From positions 62,001 to 126,000 of the forward strand of contig NZ_FNDK01000001.1 in the NCBI RefSeq assembly GCF_900099605.1: a stretch of 64,000 bases of DNA, read 5' to 3'. The notes beneath the pieces were generated by a model. It worked only from the letters and a program-made list of their open reading frames with translations. It had not been told where the DNA came from and did not search any database. This DNA comes from Alteribacillus persepolensis. Lineage in GTDB: Bacteria; Bacillota; Bacilli; Bacillales; Marinococcaceae. Below are positions 17,356-24,897 of this stretch, one piece after another. Position numbers and translations under genes: made by a program. Within the stretch, counting starts at the first letter, position 1; each line of letters begins with the position of its first letter.

Positions 17356-18420
17356 TTAGACTTTAAAATTCAGCTTAATAATACCGGCTTCTTTAGCTGA
17401 TGTAAATGCAATCACTGCAAGCGGCCCGATAATAAACCCGATAATCCCAAATAGAGTCAGTCCGATATATAACGAAATTAATGTAGCTAATGGGGACAGC
17501 CCGATATGGTGTCCCATCACTTTTGGCTCAACCGTCCGGCGGATAATTAAAAGCACTGCTGCTAAGATGAGCAGTTGCGTACCGGTTACCAAGTTCCCGG
17601 AAATGAAATAATAAAGGGACCACGGTGCCAGCACAGCAATGGAGCCGATAATCGGTATAAAATCGATAAGCCAAATAATGATGGACATAATGATGGCAAC
17701 ATCAGGAGTGAAGATATACAAACCAATAATTGTCACAATAAAAATAATGATACTAACTAAAAACTGAGCTTTAAAAAATCCTAATATAACGTAAGACAGT
17801 CGAGATGTCATAAATTTAAATTTCTCTGCTGTATCTTCTTTCATAAATCCATACATTTGCTTTTTAAGGCGTGGCAATTCGATTAAAAACAAAAATAAAG
17901 CAATCAAATAAACAAGAAAAGAAACAAGGTAACTAGGAATAGCGGTCACCATTCCGGTGATTTCATTAATCAAATCACCACTTGATATTTGATCACGCAA
18001 ATTGGTTAACATTTCAGTAATTTGATTGTTAATTTCATGAATAACTTCAGGCGGTAAATCCCATTCCTCATAAGCTGCCTCAATTTTATACTGAAGGTTC
18101 AGCCAAGTTCGATTTAAATCACTGATATAAGCTGGCAGATTTTCAGCAAGATAGACCACTTGGGTTACAACTTGCGTAATAAGAATGTAGCCGCTCACAC
18201 CAAGGATACATAAAAAGAGTGTGAAAACAAGAGTGACAGCAATACTTCGTTTCACACGAGTTTTGTCCATCACAAAACGCACAGCGGGTGATAAAAACAG
18301 TGCCGTCAAAAGGGCGAGAATGATAGGGCCAGAAACCGGCAGTATGTAGTATGCAGCAACAAGAATGAGAACAATCGCAATAATGCGCAGTAGTATTTTT
18401 TTGTTCAATATGGAAGACAC
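17356..18420 (-). CDS. AI-2E/UPF0118 family membrane protein
   Basis: This 354-residue protein has about eight hydrophobic helices arranged as in the AI-2E transporter (PerM/UPF0118) family: a paired N-terminal helix block, a long soluble insert (about 90-160) and the conserved C-terminal IIWLIDFIPIIGS and VMGHHIGLSPLATLISLYIG motifs. Family members have been linked to autoinducer export and, in halophilic Bacillaceae, to sodium/proton antiport; which applies here cannot be read from the sequence. The start is GTG at 18420 after AAAGGAGA. It stands alone with its own terminator and has no counterpart at this place in B. subtilis. Confidence 0.85.
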   Translation of the reverse strand: MSSILNKKILLRIIAIVLILVAAYYILPVSGPIILALLTALFLSPAVRFVMDKTRVKRSIAVTLVFTLFLCILGVSGYILITQVVTQVVYLAENLPAYISDLNRTWLNLQYKIEAAYEEWDLPPEVIHEINNQITEMLTNLRDQISSGDLINEITGMVTAIPSYLVSFLVYLIALFLFLIELPRLKKQMYGFMKEDTAEKFKFMTSRLSYVILGFFKAQFLVSIIIFIVTIIGLYIFTPDVAIIMSIIIWLIDFIPIIGSIAVLAPWSLYYFISGNLVTGTQLLILAAVLLIIRRTVEPKVMGHHIGLSPLATLISLYIGLTLFGIIGFIIGPLAVIAFTSAKEAGIIKLNFKV

Positions 18421-18563
18421 GTCCAGTCTCCTTTCAACTAGTACCGAATTCTATATTTAGATACACACAACATACTTTGAGCGATAATTTCATTATAATA
18501 TGAAAAAAATCGAATGAACAGCAAAAACATTCGCTGTATATGTCTTAGACCATGAAAGAGAAA

Positions 18564-18594
18564 AACCGGTGAATACAGGTATTCATCCGGTTTA
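18564..18594 (-). terminator. Likely terminator of ylbA
   Basis: AAACCGG-TGAAT pairs with ATTCATCCGGTTT with one bulged base. On the minus strand it is followed by TTTTTC, downstream of the ylbA stop. Confidence 0.6.
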
Positions 18595-18629
18595 TAGAAA
18601 GGTATATGTAACAGAGCAGCTCGCACTGC

Positions 18630-18989
18630 TTATTTGTTGGCTTCTACCAATTCATTGTAAACGGTTTCTATCTTATTTTTGCATTTTGTTACGATTTTAT
18701 CTGGAAAATCCTCATCGTATTCGACTCCATGTGGATAGTAGTGTCTGCCTAAAAATGGTGTCATTAATTGTACTTTTGCATCTTCTTTTGGGATTTCACC
18801 TTCGGCTGCAACAGCTTGAAAACGCAGGAAATACGTCGCATCATCTGTCTTATCAAGCATTTTGTAGTCAAATGTTACGCGTTCGTAATCCCATTGTCCT
18901 TCATGAATAAAACCGTTTTTTTCCATAATGTAAGCTAAGCTTCCAAATTGAAATTCTTTGCCGTGAAAGTCAAAATCTTCAATTTTCAT
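18630..18989 (-). CDS. ylbA: YugN-like family protein (YlbA position)
   Basis: This 119-residue soluble protein matches the YugN-like family, with a GSLAYIMEKNGFIHEGQWDYERVTFDYK core and a C-terminal HYYPHGVEYDEDFP segment. The family has no established function. B. subtilis ylbA encodes a protein of almost the same length at the equivalent position between the cta genes and ylbB, hence the symbol. The ATG at 18989 follows GGAGGG with suitable spacing. It is transcribed opposite to ylbB. Confidence 0.75.
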   Translation of the reverse strand: MKIEDFDFHGKEFQFGSLAYIMEKNGFIHEGQWDYERVTFDYKMLDKTDDATYFLRFQAVAAEGEIPKEDAKVQLMTPFLGRHYYPHGVEYDEDFPDKIVTKCKNKIETVYNELVEANK

Positions 18990-19155
18990 AAATATTTCCC
19001 TCCTGAATATAATACACAGTTTATTTTATCATAGTCCGTGCATTTAAACTATGCAAGTGCAGGCTATCCATGCATTTTTACTATCGAAAAGCATAACGAA
19101 GTGAAAAAGAGGAAATAGTAAGAAGCGAATCTTTCTTAGGAGGCTGATGATAAAA

Positions 19156-19584
19156 GTGAGTTCAATTCAAAATGTCATGACAACTGATGTGGAAACGTGC
19201 AGACCAGATGAAACAATTTCTGATGCAGCGATGAAAATGAAACAATATCACGTAGGAGCTATCCCAGTTACACAAGAAGATAATTTAATGGGAATGATCA
19301 CAGACCGTGACATCGTTGTTCGTTGTATTGCTGAACAAAAACCGGAATCTACTCCGGTTTCTGAAGTCATGAGTTCACAAATTATTACCGCTGAACCTGA
19401 TATGGATATTCACCAAGCGGCAAAAATGATGGCGGAAAAACAAATTCGCCGCCTGCCCATTGTGGAAAATCAACGGCTCGTAGGAATTGCATCTCTCGGT
19501 GATTTGGCGGTAGACAAACAAACAGATGCGGAAGCATCATTTGCGCTTAGCGAAATTTCAGAACGTCCTGAAGTACATCATTAG
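19156..19584 (+). CDS. ylbB: CBS-domain-pair protein (YlbB-like)
   Basis: This protein of about 142 residues consists of two CBS domains (about 5-60 and 70-125), each with the pattern of a buried hydrophobic strand followed by ITDRDI or ASLGDLA. CBS pairs usually bind adenosine nucleotides and regulate partners. No catalytic domain is attached. The start is ambiguous: AGGAGG at 19138-19143 is only 3 nt from an ATG at 19147 and 12 nt from the GTG at 19156. I prefer the GTG because related proteins begin MSS at this point. B. subtilis ylbB is a CBS protein here; a close relative is YhcV. Confidence 0.8.
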   Translation: MSSIQNVMTTDVETCRPDETISDAAMKMKQYHVGAIPVTQEDNLMGMITDRDIVVRCIAEQKPESTPVSEVMSSQIITAEPDMDIHQAAKMMAEKQIRRLPIVENQRLVGIASLGDLAVDKQTDAEASFALSEISERPEVHH

Positions 19585-19630
19585 AGTGAATGAGCTGTCC
19601 CTTTTAAAAAGGACAGCTCCTTTTGCACGA

Positions 19631-20143
19631 CTATGATGTAGGTAGTTTATTATCTGTTACAGGGATAACGTAGAAAGTAGCAGAACCATAGGCTATTATT
19701 TCGTCTTTTTCATTATAGACTCGTCCTTCCGTTGTGACGGTACGTCTGCTTTTTGAAATCATTTTTCCTTCACAGCGCATGGAATCTCCATTTCCAGGTT
19801 TTAAATAATTAATTTTTAGTTCTAATGTGACGGTAAAAAAACCTTCAGGGGTGGCAGCATTGGCTACCTCTCCCATGGTTGTATCTAAAACCGTCGCTGT
19901 CACACCGCCGTGTACCATCGACATCGGATTGTCCATCCCCTTATGTAGACGAACGGTAATTTCATATGTCTCTTCATCTTTCCATGATCTTGCTGCTTGC
20001 AACCAGCTGTCCATGTAAGAAAGATATTTTCCTTGCCGTTTTCCCTCTAAACTGAGAATGGTTTCTTCTAATATGTTCCGTTCTTCCTCGGTTGCTTCTT
20101 CTAAAAAAGCATGATAGCGCTGTTGTAACTCTTCGTTTGCCAT
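19631..20143 (-). CDS. PaaI-type hotdog thioesterase
   Basis: This 170-residue protein is a single hotdog-fold thioesterase of the PaaI/YdiI type, expected to hydrolyse acyl-CoA esters. The signature HGGVTATVLDTTMG (about residues 75-90) holds the catalytic acidic residue and substrate loop, and GDSMRCEGKMISKSRRTVTTEG forms the C-terminal strands. The frame extends 15 codons upstream, but the ATG at 20143 is preceded by AAAGGAA with 8-9 nt spacing and matches family length. In B. subtilis ylbC occupies this slot, so the gene is an insertion or replacement. Confidence 0.85.
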   Translation of the reverse strand: MANEELQQRYHAFLEEATEEERNILEETILSLEGKRQGKYLSYMDSWLQAARSWKDEETYEITVRLHKGMDNPMSMVHGGVTATVLDTTMGEVANAATPEGFFTVTLELKINYLKPGNGDSMRCEGKMISKSRRTVTTEGRVYNEKDEIIAYGSATFYVIPVTDNKLPTS

Positions 20144-20293
20144 AGCCGATATTCCTTTCTTATAAACATAATAGCTGATCAGTAACATTGTAACGGAATT
20201 CCTGAGCGTTTAAAAGCAAGGAAACTGGGCGAACCAAAACAGGGCATGTGCGTATGATAACAGTAAATAGGTTTAGCTGGAGGTGTGAAAGAG

Positions 20294-20677
20294 ATGAGTC
20301 AAGACTCTCTGCCGCCATCGCTTCAAGAGTTTCGTACCTTTCTTTATCGTCATCCTCGGTTGATTAAGGAAGTAAGAGAGGAAAAACGTACATGGAATCA
20401 ATTGTATCAAGATTGGGTGATATTGGGAGAAGAACATGAGGAGTGGAAACCTTATCGTGTAACAGAAGAAGACAAGAAAAACGATAATCCGCAATCAGCT
20501 GATTCTCTTCAACAGTTAATGAAAATGATTGGGCAGATTAACGTAAATGAATTACAACAGCATATTGCTCAGTTCAGTGGTGTGATGGGAAATGTGCAAA
20601 GAATGCTGCAGCATTTTCAAAAGTCTTCCGGACCTCCTAAGCCGCCGCAAGATCCGTTTTCATTCAGAGGATTTTAA
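20294..20677 (+). CDS. ylbD: YlbD family protein
   Basis: This 127-residue protein matches YlbD, annotated as a putative spore coat protein in Bacillus. It begins with a PPSLQEFRTFLYRHPRLIKEVR segment, continues with a charged helical part containing WNQLYQDWVILGEEHEEW, and ends in a proline-rich tail. No membrane segment or signal is seen. A GTG 9 nt upstream is only one base from the GGAGG site, so the ATG at 20294 (10-nt spacing) is the likely start. ylbE follows after 20 nt, as in B. subtilis. Confidence 0.88.
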   Translation: MSQDSLPPSLQEFRTFLYRHPRLIKEVREEKRTWNQLYQDWVILGEEHEEWKPYRVTEEDKKNDNPQSADSLQQLMKMIGQINVNELQQHIAQFSGVMGNVQRMLQHFQKSSGPPKPPQDPFSFRGF

Positions 20678-20697
20678 CGATTGGGGGCAGCAAACAT

Positions 20698-20919
20698 ATG
20701 CATCCAAAGACGTATGCGATGATACAAGCAAAACCCGAGTATAAAGAATTTATACGCTTTCACCCTGAATGGTACCGCACATTGACCAAGCATCCTGAAC
20801 AAATTGATGCATTTGTCGATGCATCCAAAGTTTATCACGGGCAGACAATGCCGCAGCGTATCGAACGTTTTCAACGAAATATGGATATGGCATTAATGAT
20901 TTTAAAATTATTAAAATAA
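20698..20919 (+). CDS. ylbE: YlbE-like protein
   Basis: This 73-residue protein matches the YlbE-like family, with FIRFHPEWYRTLTKHPEQID and a C-terminal helix. It has no known function. A GGGGGC site lies 9-10 nt before the ATG. It is probably co-transcribed with ylbD. The hairpin at 20936-20981 directly downstream looks like its terminator. Confidence 0.85.
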   Translation: MHPKTYAMIQAKPEYKEFIRFHPEWYRTLTKHPEQIDAFVDASKVYHGQTMPQRIERFQRNMDMALMILKLLK

Positions 20920-20935
20920 CAGCTCATACACGTTT

Positions 20936-20981
20936 AAAAACCCTCCATTGCTGCATACTAAACAAGCAAAGGAGGGTTTTT
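20936..20981. promoter_or_regulatory. Hairpin combining ylbE terminator and next gene's ribosome-binding site
   Basis: AAAAACCCTCC (20936-20946) pairs perfectly with GGAGGGTTTTT (20971-20981); after an A-A mismatch a further TTGCT/AGCAA stem closes a 12-nt loop. The 3' arm holds the only ribosome-binding site (AAGGAGGG) of the gene starting at 20983 and ends in a T-run. Read-through RNA would therefore terminate or hide the site. Confidence 0.7.
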
Positions 20982-20982
20982 C

Positions 20983-21393
20983 ATGATAAAAAAGGTTCTC
21001 TTCGGCCTGCTTTTTCTTATGACACTATCGTTTGTACCGCTTATAAGCGTCCAGGCATTTGAAGTGATGGACATTGATGATAACAGGGCAGCTCCGGTAA
21101 TGAAAATGAAAGGTATCCAAACAGACGATTGGACGTTGCAGTATAAGCTAAAAGGAAAGAATTTATATATTGAATGTGTCATCCCGGATTTTTCACTGGC
21201 CAAAAAAGAAAAAGGCGGCGATGGTTATGTGCTTGTAGAGATGAACGGTCAAGCAGCTGCTGAAATGCATCAAGCAGCATTCATTATGAAAGGTCTGCCT
21301 CCTGGAAAGCATTCGATTACCATACGGCCTGTGCCATATGATGGGACTCCAACAGTTGAAACTATCGACTTTGACATTGAAATCCAAGAATAA
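20983..21393 (+). CDS. Secreted protein of unknown function
   Basis: This 136-residue protein begins with a clear signal peptide (KKVLFGLLFLMTLSFVP, cleavage near VQA-FE). The mature part is about 110 residues and predicted to be mostly beta strands, ending with an Ig-like strand pair (GKHSITIRPVPYDG and TIDFDIEIQE). I do not recognise the family. It sits between ylbE and ylbF with its ribosome-binding site buried in the preceding hairpin, so expression would need a transcript that starts inside the hairpin or an opening event. Confidence 0.8.
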   Translation: MIKKVLFGLLFLMTLSFVPLISVQAFEVMDIDDNRAAPVMKMKGIQTDDWTLQYKLKGKNLYIECVIPDFSLAKKEKGGDGYVLVEMNGQAAAEMHQAAFIMKGLPPGKHSITIRPVPYDGTPTVETIDFDIEIQE

Positions 21394-21455
21394 CGATCTG
21401 TGGTTTCGTCTTGTACCATTTTCCGTGTTATACTAAATGACACGGGGGTGTTTAT

Positions 21456-21899
21456 ATGACGGTAATGATGTCAACCTCGATTGATCTGTTGGATGAATCG
21501 ACGTTACTTGGACAAATGGTTTTACAGTCTGAGGTATATATACATTATAAAGAAGCACGGCAAAGAATGAATGAAGATCGTAAAGCGCAGCAGCTAGTCG
21601 CATCGTTTGCGGAATGGAAAGATAAATATGAGGATGTGCAGCGATTTGGAAAATATCATCCTGATTATAAGACGATTTCAAAACAGGTGCGCGCAGTAAA
21701 ACGCGAGCTTGATTTGTATGAACCTATTGCTGTGTTTAAAAAAGCTGAAAAAGAATTAGAAAATCTGTTGAATGACGTTTGTGCAGAAATTGCTGGGGCG
21801 GTTTCCCCTGCGATAAAAGTACCAACAGGAAATCCGTATTTCGATAATATGTCATGCGGAGGCGGCTGTGGATCTGGAGGAAGCTGCGGCTGCAGTTAA
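21456..21899 (+). CDS. ylbF: YlbF, subunit of the Y-complex acting with RNase Y
   Basis: This 147-residue protein matches YlbF of the YlbF/YmcA family. The helical body (about 1-125) ends in a glycine- and cysteine-rich tail, CGGGCGSGGSCGCS. In B. subtilis YlbF forms a complex with YmcA and YaaT that carries iron-sulfur clusters and directs RNase Y in mRNA maturation; the family tail cysteines are present here. The ATG at 21456 follows GGGGGTG. In B. subtilis ylbG comes next; here it lies 10.5 kb downstream. Confidence 0.92.
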   Translation: MTVMMSTSIDLLDESTLLGQMVLQSEVYIHYKEARQRMNEDRKAQQLVASFAEWKDKYEDVQRFGKYHPDYKTISKQVRAVKRELDLYEPIAVFKKAEKELENLLNDVCAEIAGAVSPAIKVPTGNPYFDNMSCGGGCGSGGSCGCS

Positions 21900-21905
21900 T
21901 ACATT

Positions 21906-21946
21906 AACAACTCCTCATGGGCGACGACGCCAGAGGAGTTGTTTTT
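21906..21946 (+). terminator. Intrinsic terminator after ylbF
   Basis: AACAACTCCTC (21906-21916) pairs with GAGGAGTTGTT (21933-21943), followed by TTT. Confidence 0.85.
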
Positions 21947-22049
21947 ATGTATCAATCAAAGAAGCCAGATTGTTCCACTCAGAGCTTGGTGCTGGTCAAG
22001 TTTTTTTAAGATATTGATAAGAAATGCCAAGCTGATAGGAGGAGCATCC

Positions 22050-22478
22050 ATGTTTAACGGGCAATTTTATGATCAAACCATCATAAATGCAGATATTTGG
22101 GATGTGTGGAGTTTTTTTAAGAATCCACAAAATATAGTACGGCTGACTCATTTTCCAGTCGTATCTATTGAAAGTGTTGAACAAAACAAAACAGGTACTA
22201 TCATCACGCTGCAAATAGATACAAAGGTGAAAAACGTTTATTGGCAAGCGAAAATAACAGATGTAAAGCCGCCTCGTCAATTTATTGATGTTGGAGAAAG
22301 AATGCCGTACCCTTTGACGGATTGGAAACATGTTCATTCATTTGAACAGTGGGGGGAATTGGTTTGTGTAACCGATACTATTATGTTTGAAAGCAAATGG
22401 CCAGCTTGGTTGATTAAACAAGGATTAAAGGCAATGTTTACTGGCCGCAAAAAATATTTACGCTCGCATTTTTCTTAG
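22050..22478 (+). CDS. SRPBCC-fold (START-like) protein
   Basis: This 142-residue protein looks like a SRPBCC/polyketide-cyclase-like ligand-binding fold: an N-terminal strand (QFYDQTIINA), the WDVWSFFKNPQNIVRLTHFP helix-loop, a run of antiparallel strands, and a long C-terminal helix with WPAWLIKQGLKAMFTGRKK. Some relatives are labelled cell-division inhibitors, but no specific function can be assigned. The frame is open 37 codons upstream, yet ATAGGAGG just before the ATG at 22050 fixes the start. It is the first gene of the segment separating ylbF from ylbG. Confidence 0.75.
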   Translation: MFNGQFYDQTIINADIWDVWSFFKNPQNIVRLTHFPVVSIESVEQNKTGTIITLQIDTKVKNVYWQAKITDVKPPRQFIDVGERMPYPLTDWKHVHSFEQWGELVCVTDTIMFESKWPAWLIKQGLKAMFTGRKKYLRSHFS

Positions 22479-22606
22479 AAAGAGAAAGAGCCCTCAGCGG
22501 TTTGCGCCAAGAGCTTTTCTATAGGACATGCTCCTATGTGCTGCTCGTGTACCCTAAGGGCCAACTTTCTTATCAAATCGGTCACTTTTTTAGAAGGGAA
22601 TAGATG

Positions 22607-23044
22607 TTATTTGCCAAGGTAGCGATGAATCAAAGCAAGGATTGATCTGCGAGTCATTATTCCTATAAACGATTGTTCATCGTCTTCAATACATACAAAT
22701 GGATGGTTAATGGAAAGCATTAGTGCTTTTCCAAACGTTTCGTTCTTGTTCATTTTAGGAACTTTTGTTGTCATTACATCACAAACTTTATAATCGTGGA
22801 GACGCTCCATTTCAATTCGTTCGATTCCTAAAATAGAATCAAGAATTTGCGCTTTGCTAATTTGTCCTTGGACTTTGTACTCTGTATCTAATACTGGTAT
22901 CGCTGTATAACCTGATTTAATGAGCACAAGCAATGCGTGATCGAGTGGATTATTCAATTGCACATGTGCTACTTTTTCATGAGAAATCATTAACTCTTTA
23001 ATCTCATTATCAACAATTTGACTATTTTTTAATGTTTGTAACAT
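22607..23044 (-). CDS. darB: DarB/CbpB, cyclic-di-AMP-binding CBS protein
   Basis: This protein of about 145 residues has two CBS domains and aligns along its length with B. subtilis YkuL (DarB) and Listeria CbpB, including HEKVAHVQ, LDHALLVLIKSGYTAIPVLD and PFVCIEDDEQSFIGIMTRRSIL. DarB binds cyclic di-AMP; without it, it stimulates the (p)ppGpp synthetase Rel and pyruvate carboxylase. That role comes from the homologues. Three start codons lie close together (GTG 23053, ATG 23050, ATG 23044) with no strong ribosome-binding site; I chose the last by alignment. A consensus-like promoter and a cre-type site lie upstream. Confidence 0.88.
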   Translation of the reverse strand: MLQTLKNSQIVDNEIKELMISHEKVAHVQLNNPLDHALLVLIKSGYTAIPVLDTEYKVQGQISKAQILDSILGIERIEMERLHDYKVCDVMTTKVPKMNKNETFGKALMLSINHPFVCIEDDEQSFIGIMTRRSILALIHRYLGK

Positions 23045-23129
23045 GAACATCACTTTCTTTCTGAATGGAATTTTTCCGTTAGGAAAAAGAAAGTGGCCCT
23101 TTCATGTTGCATCACGTATACCCAATATA

Positions 23130-23158
23130 ATAGTAGAGGGAGAAGGAGGTATTGTCAA
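23130..23158 (-). promoter_or_regulatory. Sigma-A promoter of darB
   Basis: On the minus strand TTGACA (23158-23153) and TACTAT (23135-23130) are separated by 17 bp, about 85 bp upstream of the darB start. Confidence 0.65.
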
Positions 23159-23164
23159 GAATGT

Positions 23165-23179
23165 TTGAAAACGCTTTCT
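23165..23179. promoter_or_regulatory. CcpA cre-like site upstream of darB
   Basis: TTGAAAACGCTTTCT fits the relaxed cre consensus WTGNAANCGNWNNCW at every position. Its centre is about 50 bp upstream of the predicted darB start of transcription, a position where CcpA activates rather than represses. Confidence 0.5.
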
Positions 23180-23244
23180 GTCTCTTTCTATGTTTTCCTT
23201 AAAAAATCCAACAACCTATACCCCGGTTTTTAATGCCTTAAACC

Positions 23245-23550
23245 TTATTTTCTCATATTAAAGGCTGCATTTAATTGGCCGCGTAACATGCGTTCACGCA
23301 GTTCTTTTTTGGATAGTTTTTTTTGTTCCATCCGGCGGATATCAAATGTTTGCATACCGTCTTCCATTTTGTTTGCAATATCTACAAGCCGTTCAACATC
23401 ATCAAATGAATACTTTCGTGTACCACCTTTTGTCCGTTCTGGAAAGATAAGTTTCCGCTCTTCGTAATAACGAATTTTTCTTTCTGACAAACCCGTTAAT
23501 TCACTGATGATACCAATGGTGATTACTTTTTTATCTTTGTAAGAAGACAT
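23245..23550 (-). CDS. tnrA: TnrA, global nitrogen regulator (MerR family)
   Basis: This 101-residue MerR-type protein aligns with Tnr[19 protein letters not shown] and [12 protein letters not shown] form the winged helix, [17 protein letters not shown] follows, and the C-terminal [12 protein letters not shown] matches the segment by which TnrA is bound by feedback-inhibited glutamine synthetase. GlnR shares the DNA-binding part but not this tail arrangement, so TnrA is preferred. It activates and represses nitrogen genes when nitrogen is limiting. The ATG at 23550 follows AAGGAG with 10-nt spacing. A perfect TnrA box lies upstream. Confidence 0.9.
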   Translation of the reverse strand: MSSYKDKKVITIGIISELTGLSERKIRYYEERKLIFPERTKGGTRKYSFDDVERLVDIANKMEDGMQTFDIRRMEQKKLSKKELRERMLRGQLNAAFNMRK

Positions 23551-23597
23551 GCGATATGCACTCCTTTATGTTACCAGAAACGATGTGTGTTGCTATT

Positions 23598-23608
23598 AAT
23601 ATATCATA
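23598..23608 (-). promoter_or_regulatory. Candidate -10 region of tnrA
   Basis: On the minus strand TATGAT (23608-23603) or the overlapping TATATT (23603-23598) can serve as -10. No -35 match is visible, as expected for a TnrA-activated promoter. Confidence 0.5.
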
Positions 23609-23633
23609 CTTGTTAGAAAAAAATATTTTTTTA

Positions 23634-23650
23634 TGTGAGAAAACCTAACA
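23634..23650. promoter_or_regulatory. TnrA/GlnR box
   Basis: TGTGAGAAAACCTAACA matches TGTNAN7TNACA at all fixed positions. Its centre lies 46-51 bp upstream of the transcription starts implied by the two candidate -10 hexamers, the position typical for TnrA activation. Confidence 0.8.
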
Positions 23651-23754
23651 CAATCAATCTAAAAAAATATATATTTTCCACTAGGAGAACAGGAAATATT
23701 CGCGCTATAATAAAAGTAACAGCTGTTTGATAAAAAGAAAGGATGGATAAGTCT

Positions 23755-24321
23755 ATGGAATTGAGTGAGGGATTATTATCACGCAGAACGATACATAAGT
23801 TTACAAATGAACCAGTGGATAAGTCTGTTATTGAAAAGGCAGTACACTGCGCTGTTCATGCACCAAACCATAAAATGACAGAGCCATGGCGCTTTTATGC
23901 AATGACAGGTGAAACGAAAGAAAAACTTGCGAAAAGACGCAGCGAGTTAAAAGTGGAGAAATTTTTGGACAAGAATTCAGAGCGCGCTAAGCAGGCCAAA
24001 GAAGATGCATATCAATTTATGATTGATTTACCCTGGGTGATTGCTGTGACGACCCATCGATATAGTGTGGATCCAGTTAGAGAGAAAGAGGACTATGCCG
24101 CGGTGGCTTGTGCGATTCAAAACTTTATGCTTGCAGCGTGGGAAGAAGGGGTTGGAACAAAGTGGGCGACCGGGCAGCTCGTCAATGATTCTATTGCAAG
24201 AGAGATTGTGCAGCCAAAAGAGGAAGAAGATATTATCGGCTTTTTATTTCTAGGTTATCCAAAAGAGGTTCCAAAACGAATAGAGCGTCATGAAACAGAG
24301 AGTGTCAGCTGGCTGGAGTGA
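23755..24321 (+). CDS. Nitroreductase-family flavoprotein
   Basis: This protein of about 188 residues belongs to the nitroreductase-like FMN family, which reduces nitro compounds, quinones or other acceptors with NAD(P)H. The N-terminal SRRTIHKFTNEPVD motif contacts FMN phosphate, HAPNHKMTEPWRF follows, and the central AIQNFMLAAWEEGVGTKWATG is the conserved core. The ATG at 23743 overlaps the AAAGGA site, so the ATG at 23755 is more likely. It is divergent from tnrA across the TnrA box; a TATAAT at 23706 could be its -10, and the box lies about 75 bp upstream of the implied start. Confidence 0.87.
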   Translation: MELSEGLLSRRTIHKFTNEPVDKSVIEKAVHCAVHAPNHKMTEPWRFYAMTGETKEKLAKRRSELKVEKFLDKNSERAKQAKEDAYQFMIDLPWVIAVTTHRYSVDPVREKEDYAAVACAIQNFMLAAWEEGVGTKWATGQLVNDSIAREIVQPKEEEDIIGFLFLGYPKEVPKRIERHETESVSWLE

Positions 24322-24327
24322 AGAAAT

Positions 24328-24675
24328 ATGAAAAACAGCATGAATAAAGGTGTTTTCGCGTTCGGTCTTGCGTTTATTGTTCTGATCACAGCAGGTTTAT
24401 TCATTCCTATTCAATTAGAGGCACCGCCTGATGCACGAACGATAGTAGATCATAACACCCGCGTGTATGTTACCCCGCCGTGTTTTAACCAGGCAGATAT
24501 GACAAATTATTTACAGGAAACAGACTACAGTGAAGCGAAGGAACTAGGTTATGAACCAGAATCATCATGCACAGTCGAAACATTAGTAGAAGAAGATGTT
24601 CCAATTGTGGTTGCTCTGCTAAAGACAATCGGTGTTGCCAATACGAAATGGGATGATGAATTTGTGTGGGGATAA
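24328..24675 (+). CDS. Membrane-anchored protein of unknown function
   Basis: This 115-residue protein has one N-terminal hydrophobic segment (GVFAFGLAFIVLITAGLFI) that serves as signal or membrane anchor. The remaining 85 residues are acidic, with two cysteines (PPCFNQAD and ESSCTVETL) that could pair outside the cell. I do not recognise the family. It starts 6 nt after the nitroreductase stop, with GGAG inside the upstream gene, so the two are probably co-translated. Confidence 0.75.
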   Translation: MKNSMNKGVFAFGLAFIVLITAGLFIPIQLEAPPDARTIVDHNTRVYVTPPCFNQADMTNYLQETDYSEAKELGYEPESSCTVETLVEEDVPIVVALLKTIGVANTKWDDEFVWG

Positions 24676-24897
24676 GACAAATTCGAGGCGTATGAAAGCA
24701 CGCAATAGAACGATTGGCAGATAAAGAGCGTTTGCCGGATGAGTTTCGCTTAGACAGTTATAGACAAAAGAATGGTATGAAATGGTGCAAAAAAACCTTT
24801 GTGATGATTAGGCTCGTGTGATAACCTAATATTTGTGAAATTTTCTGATAAACAAAAGAACGGAAGACAAACAAAGCATAGGAGATGTTTAACTGAT

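Noticed and set aside
23161-23202. 13-codon plus-strand frame preceded by AAGGAGG
   Set aside because: It coincides with the cre-like site and reverse promoter of darB; the spacing from the site is long and a leader peptide has no target gene downstream.
24676-24897. Possible lysine riboswitch or attenuator before the aspartokinase gene
   Set aside because: No conserved L-box elements or terminator hairpin were found. A 41-codon start-less frame here is too short to interpret.
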